From NCBI RefSeq assembly GCF_010728325.1, contig NZ_AP022570.1, positions 3,844,001 through 3,908,000 of the forward strand: a stretch of DNA of 64,000 bases, given 5' to 3'. Source of the stretch: Mycolicibacterium poriferae (lineage in GTDB: Bacteria; Actinomycetota; Actinomycetes; Mycobacteriales; Mycobacteriaceae). Made by a program: the position numbers and the translations under genes. This document shows, in pieces, positions 49,069 through 57,307 of the stretch. Under the pieces are notes generated by a model. It saw nothing but the letters and a program-made list of their open reading frames with translations. It searched no databases and was not told where the DNA came from. Positions within the stretch are counted from its first letter, which is position 1; each line of letters begins with the position of its first letter.

Positions 49069-50096
49069 TTCGGCGTGCACCTACCCGAGGGCTGCGAGGT
49101 GACCCTCACCGTGCGTACAGGACCACCTGGCTGCAGACCGTTCAGCTTCAGCGAGATGTCGCACAGGTAGAAGTTGAAAAAATCGCCGTAGATACCACCG
49201 GCGCGGCCGATGATCTTCAACGCTGATGGCAACCGGGACAGGATATCATTGAGCTGGTCCTTCTGGTCAACCAGCGGCTGCAGCACGGCGTCGAGGTAGC
49301 CGACGGTGTCTTGCAGAAGCGGCCGATTGTCGGTGAGCAGATCGGCCACCGTGCCCGCGGCGTCGCTGATGTCGGCGACCGACGACGCGATCGGGTCGGC
49401 GCGGTTCTTCAAACCGGTGATCAGCCTCTCAAAGTTCACCAGCGTCTCGTCGAACTGCTCCTGGTGCCTGACGGTGGTGTCCAGCACGGTGTTGAGGTTG
49501 CGGATCACCTCGCCGATCGCCTGGTCGCGATCGGCCAGCGCGGCCGTCAGCGACGCGGTCTGGTCCAGGATGTCGTTGATGGTGCCGCCCTGCCCCTGGA
49601 ACACCGTGATGATCGACTGCGCGATGGTGTTGACCTTCTCCGGATCGAGCGCCCGGAATAGCGGCCGGAAGCCGCCGATCAGTGCGTCGAGGTCCAGCGC
49701 GGGTTCGGTGCGCTCGACCGGGATGGTGCCGCCCGAGGGCATCCGACGATCACTGTCACCGCGCTTGAGCTCCAGATAACGGTCGCCGATGAGGTTGAGG
49801 TAGCGCACCGAAGCGGTGGACTCCTCGAACAGCTCCAGGGACCGGTCGACATCGAAATCGACGCGTGCCTTGGAGCCGCCCTCGATCAGCTTCACGTCCT
49901 TGACCTTGCCGACCTCGACGCCGGAGGCGCGGACGAACTGTCCGGCCCGCAGGCCACTGGAGTTGCTGAAGATCGCCGAATAGCCGGTGGTGCGGTCAAA
50001 ACGCATCTGGCCGAATACCACGACGATGATCGCGGTGAACAACAGCAGCACCAACGAGAAGGCGCCCAGCTTGATGGCGGTACCGGTGATTCTCAT
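49065..50096 (-). CDS. mceB: MCE family protein MceB
   Basis: 343 residues. Membrane helix (LGAFSLVLLLFTAIIVVVFGQM), MCE domain (NSSGLRAGQFVRASGVEVGKVKDVKLIEGG), then MlaD-like and DUF3407-type helices to CTPK. ATG 50096 overlaps the mceA stop by four bases. Confidence 0.94.
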   Translation of the reverse strand: MRITGTAIKLGAFSLVLLLFTAIIVVVFGQMRFDRTTGYSAIFSNSSGLRAGQFVRASGVEVGKVKDVKLIEGGSKARVDFDVDRSLELFEESTASVRYLNLIGDRYLELKRGDSDRRMPSGGTIPVERTEPALDLDALIGGFRPLFRALDPEKVNTIAQSIITVFQGQGGTINDILDQTASLTAALADRDQAIGEVIRNLNTVLDTTVRHQEQFDETLVNFERLITGLKNRADPIASSVADISDAAGTVADLLTDNRPLLQDTVGYLDAVLQPLVDQKDQLNDILSRLPSALKIIGRAGGIYGDFFNFYLCDISLKLNGLQPGGPVRTVRVTSQPSGRCTPK

Positions 50097-51313
50097 GGGT
50101 TGATCGTGTTCTCCCCTACCTGGCGACCCCAGATGTACTCGAGGGCGAGCGGTTGACCGAGTTCGAAATGGTTGTACGGCGCGATCGACGCACCGGTGTC
50201 CATCACCAGGTACGGCGCTGGCCACAGGTCACGCGTGATCGGCTGCCAGCAGCCGGGCCGCCCCTCCGGACCACCCTTAGCGTTCAGCCGAGGCAAGTTG
50301 TCCGGGTACACGTACGGGTTCTCGGCGCCGGTGATGGTGGAGTTCACGTCGAGCGAGTAACCGTTGCCGCCGACCGCGGACGCGACCTCGGGGGCGACAT
50401 CGTGGAAGTTGCGGACGGTGCACAACAGCGCCGGGCTGTACTCGTCAAGCAGTTCGCTCGTCGGAGTGAGGTCCTCGGCGCCGCGCACCAGATACGGGCC
50501 ACCGCGCTCGAACACCTCACCGCCGGTGTTGCCGAAGCCGACCGCCGCGATCAGCGCCTGATCGAGGTTTCCGCGTTGTTCGTTGAGCGTGCGGGCGGTG
50601 GTCACCGCGTTCTCCAGACCGTCGAATAGGTCGGGTGCGGCGTTGGAGTACACCTCGCCGAGGTCGGCCAGTGCCCGCACGTCCCGGCGGAGCCGGGGCA
50701 TCTGCGGGTTGAGGTCGGCAAGGATCGTGTTCCCGTTGATCAGCGATTCGCCGAACCGGTCACCGAGCCCGTCGAGGGCCTGTGCGGTCGCGGTCAGGGT
50801 CTGGTTCAACTTAACCGGGTCCACCTTCTCCGCCAGCGACACCACGGTCTCGAATAGCGTGTTGAACTCCGTGGTCACGCTGGTCACATCGATCACGTCA
50901 GAGCTCGTGATGCGCTGTTCGGTCGGGTTCTCCGGCGACGAGAACGACACGTACTTGTTGCCGAACACCGTGGTTGCCTTGATCTCGGCATCGACGTTTC
51001 GCGGAATCAGGTCGATGTACTTCGGATTCACTTCGAGCTTGATCAGCGCCTGCGGCTCGTCGCCGACGGTGACCGCTTCGATCTGGGAGACCTTGCCGAT
51101 CTCGACACCGTTGTAGGTAACTTTGGAACCTGGGTCCATCACGAGGCCGGCGCGCGCTGCCTTCATAGTCAGCTCCTCGCGCGGCAAGAATTCGCCGCGG
51201 AACTGGAACCACACTAGGGCGACGATGACGGCTAGTACCAACAGCAGTACGAGACCGGCCAGCTTGTACGGCGGCCGCTTCGGGCTGTTCACCGGTGCTT
51301 GAGGCGACGTCAT
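50093..51313 (-). CDS. mceA: MCE family protein MceA
   Basis: 406 residues. Membrane helix (LAGLVLLLVLAVIVALVWF), MCE domain (ARAGLVMDPGSKVTYNGVEIGKVSQIEAV), then the helical barrel-forming region. MceA-F assemble as a heterohexamer that carries lipids through the periplasm to the YrbE permease. ATG 51313 is two bases from the yrbEB stop. I cannot tell which numbered mce operon this is. Confidence 0.94.
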   Translation of the reverse strand: MTSPQAPVNSPKRPPYKLAGLVLLLVLAVIVALVWFQFRGEFLPREELTMKAARAGLVMDPGSKVTYNGVEIGKVSQIEAVTVGDEPQALIKLEVNPKYIDLIPRNVDAEIKATTVFGNKYVSFSSPENPTEQRITSSDVIDVTSVTTEFNTLFETVVSLAEKVDPVKLNQTLTATAQALDGLGDRFGESLINGNTILADLNPQMPRLRRDVRALADLGEVYSNAAPDLFDGLENAVTTARTLNEQRGNLDQALIAAVGFGNTGGEVFERGGPYLVRGAEDLTPTSELLDEYSPALLCTVRNFHDVAPEVASAVGGNGYSLDVNSTITGAENPYVYPDNLPRLNAKGGPEGRPGCWQPITRDLWPAPYLVMDTGASIAPYNHFELGQPLALEYIWGRQVGENTINP

Positions 51314-51315
51314 GG

Positions 51316-52197
51316 CTACACCGTCAGGTTGAAGTTCGGGTCGGTGCCGTACAGCGCCAACGAAGCGAATAGGACAACCAGCACGATCGCGATCAGCGAT
51401 GCCCGCATCGACCGGCCGACGGCCTCACCGACGCCCACCGGGCCGCCGCTGGCGTAGAAGCCGTAGTAGCAGTGGTTGAGCATGACGATGACCGAGATGA
51501 TGATCGCCTGCACGAAGGACCAGAACACGTCGTCGGGCCGCAGGAACGTGCGGAAGTAGTGCTCGTAGGTGCCGATCGACTGGCCGTAGAACACGGTGGT
51601 GGTGACCTGCGCGGACAGGAAGCTCATGATGATCGCCATCGCGTAGAGCGGGATGATCACGACGAAGCCGGCCATGAGGCGGGTGGACACCAGGTAGGAG
51701 ATCGACTTGATGCCCATCACCTCCAGCGCGTCGATCTCCTCGCTGATGCGCATGGCGCCCAGCTCGGCGGTGGCGCCCGCGCCGACGGTGGCGGCCAGCG
51801 CCACACCGGCCACCACGGGTGCCGCGATGCGCACGTTGACCAGGGCGGCGAAGAAGCCTGTGAACGCCTCCACACCGATGTTGCCCAGGGAGGAAAAGCC
51901 CTGGATCGCGATCAGTGAACCACCCGAGAGGGTGACAAAGCCGACGATCGCGACGGTGCCACCGATGACCGCCATCGCCCCGGTGCCCATACCGATCTCG
52001 GCGATCAGGCGCAGCACCTCCTTGCGGTAGAAGCGCAGCGCGTGACCGATCGACCCGATCGCCGTGACCACGAACCACGCGACGTGGCCCACGCTGTCCA
52101 AACCGCGCGCGGGGGCGCCGACGAGGCGCTCACCGCGGGCATAGCCCCGCGGAAAGCGTTGCCGGAGAACCGTGCCGGTACCCGGTTTTGTCGCCAT
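51316..52197 (-). CDS. yrbEB: YrbE (MlaE-type) ABC permease, subunit B
   Basis: 293 residues, MlaE family with about five membrane segments. The coupling segment GAMRISEEIDALEVMGIKSISYLVSTR is the YrbE EExDAL signature that contacts the ATPase (MceG, encoded elsewhere). It pairs with subunit A as the inner-membrane permease. ATG 52197, with one base separating it from the upstream stop. Confidence 0.95.
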   Translation of the reverse strand: MATKPGTGTVLRQRFPRGYARGERLVGAPARGLDSVGHVAWFVVTAIGSIGHALRFYRKEVLRLIAEIGMGTGAMAVIGGTVAIVGFVTLSGGSLIAIQGFSSLGNIGVEAFTGFFAALVNVRIAAPVVAGVALAATVGAGATAELGAMRISEEIDALEVMGIKSISYLVSTRLMAGFVVIIPLYAMAIIMSFLSAQVTTTVFYGQSIGTYEHYFRTFLRPDDVFWSFVQAIIISVIVMLNHCYYGFYASGGPVGVGEAVGRSMRASLIAIVLVVLFASLALYGTDPNFNLTV

Positions 52198-52198
52198 A

Positions 52199-52996
52199 TC
52201 AGCGCCCCGTTCCGAAGCGGACGCCGATCGTGGTCATCACAACGTTGACGGCGAACAGTGCGATCACGCAGAGCACCAGCGTCTCGTTCACGCCGGTGCC
52301 GACGCCCTTGGCGCCGCCGGACACCGTGAGACCTCGATAGCAGCCGACCAGCCCGGCTATCAAACCGAACGCGATCGCCTTGACAACCGAGATGAGCACC
52401 TCGGGCAACCCGGTCACCAGCGTCAGCGTCGACAGGTATGCGCCGGCGGAAATGTTCTGGATGTACACGCCAAAGATAAACCCGCCGACCAAGCCGATGG
52501 TGATGACCGCGCCATTGAGTAGAAAGGCCACGAACGTGGACGCGACGACTCGCGGCGCCACCAGCCGGTGGATCGGGTCGATACCCAGCACCTCGAGGGC
52601 GTCGATCTCCTCGCGAATCGTCCGGGCACCGATGTCGGCGCAGATGGCCGTTGACCCCGCGCCCGCGACCACCAGCACTGTCACCAACGGGCCGAGCTGG
52701 GTAACGGCGCCGAGCGCCGCGCCGGCCCCGGAGACGTCCGCGGCACCGAACTCGGCGAGCAAGATGTTGAGCGTGAAGATAATGAGCACGGTCAGCGGGA
52801 TCGCGACCGCGATGGTGGGCAAGAACGCCACACGCATCAGAAACCAGCTCTGCAAGATGAACTCTCGCCACTGGAACGGACGGAACAGAGCCCTGCCGGT
52901 CAGAACGCACATCCGAACGAATGCGCCGACGGCTTCCAGCCCCGGCCTCACCTGATCAGTTACGTAACCGGTGAGACCGCCGGATGCAGGGCTCAC
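52199..52996 (-). CDS. yrbEA: YrbE (MlaE-type) ABC permease, subunit A
   Basis: 265 residues. Same fold as subunit B with the signature GARTIREEIDALEVLGIDPIHRLVAPR and the GLVGCYRGLTVSGG loop. The start is uncertain: GTG 52996 (VSPASGG) has AGGGAAG upstream; a GTG at 53059 directly touches a GAGGAGG and so is poorly spaced. First gene of the transporter part of the operon. Confidence 0.92.
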   Translation of the reverse strand: MSPASGGLTGYVTDQVRPGLEAVGAFVRMCVLTGRALFRPFQWREFILQSWFLMRVAFLPTIAVAIPLTVLIIFTLNILLAEFGAADVSGAGAALGAVTQLGPLVTVLVVAGAGSTAICADIGARTIREEIDALEVLGIDPIHRLVAPRVVASTFVAFLLNGAVITIGLVGGFIFGVYIQNISAGAYLSTLTLVTGLPEVLISVVKAIAFGLIAGLVGCYRGLTVSGGAKGVGTGVNETLVLCVIALFAVNVVMTTIGVRFGTGR

Positions 52997-53160
52997 CGGC
53001 GCACTTCCCTGACGGTACCGACTCCGTCGCGGCGCAACATCAATTCTTGTCGCACGCACCCTCCTCGCCGTCCCCGATACCGTGATGACTGTGCCCTAAT
53101 GGACAGCTGACAACCAGACTGTAGCCCATGCCGGTTCAGCCGTGTGCTGGATGGCAAACT

Positions 53161-53216
53161 TGGCGAAATGCACTCGTTCTGACGCCTCCGTAAATGACGT
53201 GCTCACCATTTCGCCA
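53161..53216. promoter_or_regulatory. Inverted repeat upstream of yrbEA, candidate operator
   Basis: TGGCGAAATG (53161-53170) and CATTTCGCCA (53207-53216) are perfect inverse copies 36 bases apart, between the alcohol dehydrogenase stop and yrbEA. This is the only sizeable gap (about 190-250 bases) before the transporter genes. Binding of a repressor and a local promoter are inference. I see no KstR-type site. Confidence 0.5.
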
Positions 53217-53251
53217 TTGCGGCGGTGGACTCACTACCGGGGACATGCTAT

Positions 53252-54358
53252 TCAGAACCGGACCAGCCCTCGGATATTTTTTCCTGAACGCATATCCTCG
53301 TAGCCCTCATTGATTTGGTTGAGGGAGTATTCGCGGGTGACCAACTCATCGAGCTTCAACAACCCGGCGGAGTACAGCTCGACCAGTCGTGGAATATCGT
53401 GCGGTGCATTGGATGAGCCATACAAAGCGCCACGAATCTGCTTCTCGTACAGCGTCATTTCAAGCAGTGATCCTGAGATCGATGAGTCGTCGGGGTGCCC
53501 GATGGCCGTGACCACGACGCGCCCGCGCTTTCCGACCAAGGCCAGCGCTTCCGCGGTGTAGGAGGCCTCAGCCACATCGGTGGTGAGGATGCAGACATCA
53601 GCCAGCTTGCCCAGCGTCATATCGCTGACCAGCGACCAAGCTTCATCCATCGACGCCGCGGTGTGCGTCGCACCGAACCCGCTCGCTTGCTCTCGCTTGA
53701 ACTTCACCGGATCGACCGCCACAATCGCTAGCGCTCCCGAGATTCGCGCGCCCTGAATCGCATTCATTCCGATTCCGCCCGCTCCCACCACCACGACGGT
53801 GTCCCCGGCGCGCACCTCCCCAGTCCGCACCGCAGATCCGTAACCGGTCGTGACGCCGCAACCGATCAAGGCTGCCCGATCCAGGGGGATTCCGCCATCA
53901 ATCTTGACCACGGACGCCTGCGGCACCACTGTGTACTCGGAGAACGTCCCGAGCAAACACATCTGCCCGACGTCCTCGCCTCGTGCGTGAAAGCGGTAGG
54001 TGCCGTCTATCTGCGGTCCCATCATGAGCGCCGCTCCCAACTCACAGAGATTGCCCATGCCGCGCGCGCAGTACGAGCAGCGCCCACACGAGGGAAGGAA
54101 GGTCAAGATGACCGAATCACCTTCGGACAGTTCCTCAACCCCTTCACCGCACTCCACGACTGTGCCAGCACCCTCATGACCCCCCACTACCGGCAATGGG
54201 ATCGGGAGGTCGCCGGTCACCAGATGTTCGTCGGAATGGCACAAGCCGGTGGCCGCCAGCCGCACGAGGACCTCCCCGGGACCTGGCGGATCCAACTCGA
54301 CTTCTTCGACCTCCCACTTCTGCTCCAAGCCCCACAAAACAGCGGCACGTGTCTTCAT
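53252..54358 (-). CDS. Zinc alcohol dehydrogenase, NDMA-dependent type (AdhD-like)
   Basis: 368 residues, class III-like medium-chain dehydrogenase. Catalytic zinc residues in GLCHSDE and GGHEGAG; structural zinc cysteines in CGRCSYCARGMGNLC; NAD motif VVGAGGIGMNAIQ. Close in length and sequence to M. tuberculosis AdhD. This group holds NAD tightly and in mycobacteria depends on mycofactocin to be re-oxidised. Oxidises an alcohol, perhaps one made by the P450 or released by the hydrolase upstream (inference). Confidence 0.9.
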   Translation of the reverse strand: MKTRAAVLWGLEQKWEVEEVELDPPGPGEVLVRLAATGLCHSDEHLVTGDLPIPLPVVGGHEGAGTVVECGEGVEELSEGDSVILTFLPSCGRCSYCARGMGNLCELGAALMMGPQIDGTYRFHARGEDVGQMCLLGTFSEYTVVPQASVVKIDGGIPLDRAALIGCGVTTGYGSAVRTGEVRAGDTVVVVGAGGIGMNAIQGARISGALAIVAVDPVKFKREQASGFGATHTAASMDEAWSLVSDMTLGKLADVCILTTDVAEASYTAEALALVGKRGRVVVTAIGHPDDSSISGSLLEMTLYEKQIRGALYGSSNAPHDIPRLVELYSAGLLKLDELVTREYSLNQINEGYEDMRSGKNIRGLVRF

Positions 54359-54513
54359 GCTTAAGTCCCTTCTTTTCTATCTAATGACGCTTCTGAAGTA
54401 GTTATCCCGACCGCGCACGGCGATACCGCGAACTGTCGTGGATGATCTACGGGCACGTCGCCCAGGGGCCGCGGCGGCCACTCGCCCGCGCCCGGTCTTA
54501 TACCGGACTGACA

Positions 54514-54924
54514 TCACACATTGAGCAGGTCGTGACGCTTGTCGGCTTCGAGGATTGCCCGATATTCTGGAAAAAGGTTTTTGGCCTGCGGTATGAGCTT
54601 GATCAGTTTGGTGACAGGACCTTTCGCTCGTACAGTTCCTTTCGCCATCGCCATGGTCAAGTTCACCTTCCCCAACCAGAACCTGTTGCCGGTATCCGCG
54701 GACATGAACAATTCGACATTCGGTGTAACGCCACTGTCCGCGCCGGTCTCTACGACCTTCTCCGGCATATCCACGGTTACTACCGCATCCGGATCGGTGT
54801 AGTGGATCCGTAACACCACCCCGGACCCGGCAAGTCTGTTCGCAAGGTCTTCGTTCTCCAAACCTCGTCGAAAGATGCCGGCGAGGTAGCGGTAAACCTC
54901 TTCCGCATCAGCGAAGACAGCCAT
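54514..54924 (-). CDS. SCP2 sterol-carrier-like protein
   Basis: 136 residues. Small soluble protein with the SCP2 pattern: LRIHYTDPDAVVTVDMPEK, then VELFMSADTGNRFWLGKVNLTMAMAKG. SCP2 domains bind lipids in a hydrophobic cavity, so it may carry the imported or modified compound between enzymes. ATG 54924 follows AAGGGAGAA. The 155 bases up to the dehydrogenase gene show no gene. Confidence 0.82.
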   Translation of the reverse strand: MAVFADAEEVYRYLAGIFRRGLENEDLANRLAGSGVVLRIHYTDPDAVVTVDMPEKVVETGADSGVTPNVELFMSADTGNRFWLGKVNLTMAMAKGTVRAKGPVTKLIKLIPQAKNLFPEYRAILEADKRHDLLNV

Positions 54925-55015
54925 CGTGATTCTCCCTTCTTATGACACAATTCAAAGCGCTCAAATAAATCTGCTGGGTCGCAACCAGTTCGGCTTGCTC
55001 CGAAGCAATCAGAAC

Positions 55016-56074
55016 TCATAGGAGTAGATCTCCTGCCTCCCTCAGCGCCTCCGCGAGTCGACGTTCGGCTGTCGGCAATTGCGCAGCCACGGACGCGGCG
55101 CCGCTCGCTCTTCGGTGCGGATCTGCACCGCGGTCATAAGCGGCGTGCGCAACCGCGGTCCACAACTCAGATGCGGTCTTTGCAGCCTCCGCTGCTCGGA
55201 GCGCAGGTTCGAAACTCAACTCTTCAGCGACGCGCCGACATCCACGTGCTTGCAGATCTCGGAACAGACCGCCTCCGGTTCCGGCTTTTTCGATGAAGGC
55301 GCTCAGCGCAAACAAGGCTCCGTCGAGGGTGTCGTCGTCAAAGATCTTCGGCCACCGCTTGAGATCCTCCACAAAAGTCGATACCCCTGGTAGCCCACGC
55401 ACCTGAATTTCACAATCGGAGTCCTCGGTGATCGGCGCGCTCACACACGAACCCTGCATCGCGTCCGCGGACCTACGGAAGGCCGACCGGGCAGCATTGC
55501 CGAGATCTGGTGCCGCGCCGGGCCACTCGACTACGTAGGTGGTGTGCCGCGTGGGGACGGGAAATCCCGTCGATGCCCGCGCCTTCCGTAGATTCTCGTA
55601 AGGCACGGCTTGAGGTGTATCGCGATCGTTATCGACCACGAAGGCGAGTTCCTCGTCGTCGTCGTACCCTACGATCACGACATCGTGCCGGCTCATACTC
55701 AGACGCGTTCTCAGATAGGGCAATTCGGCGATGTCAGTCCACACCATGACCGGCGTACCGGCATCGATCTGTTCGGTCACCCATTTCCACCCGAGATCGG
55801 GGTCGTCTGTCGAACGACACTCGAAGCGCGCACCCAACCGGGTCAAGTATTCGTCTTCGAGGTCCGCGCTGCGTCCAACGAGGTAGATCGGTGGACGTAG
55901 GTGGGCCGAGCGAACATACGAGAAGTCGAGGGCCCCGCCGAGAGCAAACACGATGCCTTCGTCCGGGGTGTCATCACCCCAACGGATCCCGGCCCATTCG
56001 GTCAAATCCCGAAGAGCCCCCGATCCGCAGTGGCCGCCCATGTCGTGGCGATACGGCACCACCATCGATGCCAT
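55016..56074 (-). CDS. BtrH-N domain protein (acyltransferase-like, DUF4872)
   Basis: 352 residues. The N-terminal domain opens MVVPYRHDMGGHCGSGALRD with His15-Cys16, the cysteine-protease-like motif of BtrH, which moves an acyl-amino chain from carrier protein to aminoglycoside in butirosin synthesis. VMVWTDIAELPYL and HDVVIVGYDDDEELAFVVDND support the papain-like core (second His at the HDVV motif). The C-terminal third is helical. ATG 56074 with AGGAGG just upstream. An acyl transfer role here is inference from the family. Confidence 0.78.
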   Translation of the reverse strand: MASMVVPYRHDMGGHCGSGALRDLTEWAGIRWGDDTPDEGIVFALGGALDFSYVRSAHLRPPIYLVGRSADLEDEYLTRLGARFECRSTDDPDLGWKWVTEQIDAGTPVMVWTDIAELPYLRTRLSMSRHDVVIVGYDDDEELAFVVDNDRDTPQAVPYENLRKARASTGFPVPTRHTTYVVEWPGAAPDLGNAARSAFRRSADAMQGSCVSAPITEDSDCEIQVRGLPGVSTFVEDLKRWPKIFDDDTLDGALFALSAFIEKAGTGGGLFRDLQARGCRRVAEELSFEPALRAAEAAKTASELWTAVAHAAYDRGADPHRRASGAASVAAQLPTAERRLAEALREAGDLLL

Positions 56075-56123
56075 CAGTCCTCCTCCTCTAGATGACTAAC
56101 GTGCGGGCGGCAACTCCTCTGAG

Positions 56124-57269
56124 TCATAGGGAACGCGAGATGATTTCCTTCATCACCTCGTTCGTGCCGGCATAGATTTTTTGCACGCGCTGATCCACCC
56201 ACAACCTCGAGATGGGGTACTCGGTCATGTAGCCATATCCGCCGTGAAGCTGCATACAGTCATCGAGTACCTTCATCGCTCGCTCAGTGGTCCACCACTT
56301 CGCCATGGCGACGGTCTGCACGTCGAGTTGACCCGCAAGGTGCAGGTCGATGCAGTAGTCGAGGAACACTCGTGCGATGCGCGTTTCTGTCGCGGCTTCA
56401 GCCAGCGTGAACTTGGTGTTCTGAAAGCCAAAGACAGGCCGACCGAACGCCTCCCGCTCACGCGTGTACTTGAGCGTCTGCTCCAGGGCAAGTTCCATCG
56501 CTGCGACAGCCCCCACCGCGACGATGAGTCGCTCTTGTGGCAGCTGCGTCATCAGCTGAATGAAGCCCTGGCCCTCAGACTGGCCCAGTAGATGCGAGCG
56601 CGGAACTCTCACTTCATCGAAGAACAACTCGGAGGTGTCCTGGCCGCGCTGGCCGATTTTGTCGAGAACCTTGCCGCGCCGGAATCCCGCCCGGTCAGCC
56701 TCGACAACGATCAAAGAGATGCCCGCAGCGCCCTGGCTCGGATCTGTCTTGGCGACAACGATGATGAGGTCGGCCTGTTGGCCGTTGGTGATGAACGTCT
56801 TGGAACCGGTGATCACGTACTCGTCACCGTCCAGGAGGGCTTTTGTCTTGACGCTCTGCAGATCGGACCCGGTCCCCGGTTCTGTCATGGCGATCGCCCC
56901 GATCATTTCACCGGACGCCATCTTGGGAAGCCACTGCGCGCGCAGCTCTTCAGTCGCGTACTGCAGGATGTAGTGGGCGACGATTCCGCTGTGCAATCCC
57001 GCGCCCCACGAGCTGTCGCCGATGCGGGCCTGCTCTTCAAGCACGACCGCCTCGTGCGCGAAAGTACCCCCGCCTCCGCCATATTCCTCAGGTATTGACA
57101 TGCAGAGTAGGCCCAGCTCGCCTGCTCGGTTCCACAGTTCTCGGTCGACGTGGTGCTGTTCTGCAAAGCGCTGCGCATGCGGCGCCAGTTCGGCCGAGAA
57201 GAACTTCGCAGCGAGGTCACGAAGCTCGAGTAATTCAGCATTCATCCAGGGAGAGATTGGGGAGGACAT
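56124..57269 (-). CDS. Acyl-CoA dehydrogenase (LCAD type)
   Basis: 381 residues, FadE. FAD motifs AMTEPGTGSDLQSVKT and ITGSKTFITNGQ, and C-terminal LHGGYGYMTEYPISRLWVDQRVQKIYAGTNEVMKE. The base position used by MCAD (E in YEGT) is Ala here; instead Glu246 in LPQERL sits where long-chain and isovaleryl-type enzymes have their base. So it is an active LCAD-like enzyme, oxidising a bulky or branched acyl-CoA. ATG 57269 after GGAAGG. Confidence 0.93.
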   Translation of the reverse strand: MSSPISPWMNAELLELRDLAAKFFSAELAPHAQRFAEQHHVDRELWNRAGELGLLCMSIPEEYGGGGGTFAHEAVVLEEQARIGDSSWGAGLHSGIVAHYILQYATEELRAQWLPKMASGEMIGAIAMTEPGTGSDLQSVKTKALLDGDEYVITGSKTFITNGQQADLIIVVAKTDPSQGAAGISLIVVEADRAGFRRGKVLDKIGQRGQDTSELFFDEVRVPRSHLLGQSEGQGFIQLMTQLPQERLIVAVGAVAAMELALEQTLKYTREREAFGRPVFGFQNTKFTLAEAATETRIARVFLDYCIDLHLAGQLDVQTVAMAKWWTTERAMKVLDDCMQLHGGYGYMTEYPISRLWVDQRVQKIYAGTNEVMKEIISRSL

Positions 57270-57307
57270 GATTACCTTCCGACAGTTGGAATTCCGGGGA
57301 CTTGACG

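Noticed and set aside
39880..53059. Assigning a specific mce operon number
   Set aside because: Subunit order and Mas genes are shared by several mce operons; without alignment the number would be a guess.
53060..53251. KstR binding site (cholesterol regulon) before yrbEA
   Set aside because: The pattern TnnAACnnGTTnnA is not present in the gap, so an mce4 assignment is not supported.
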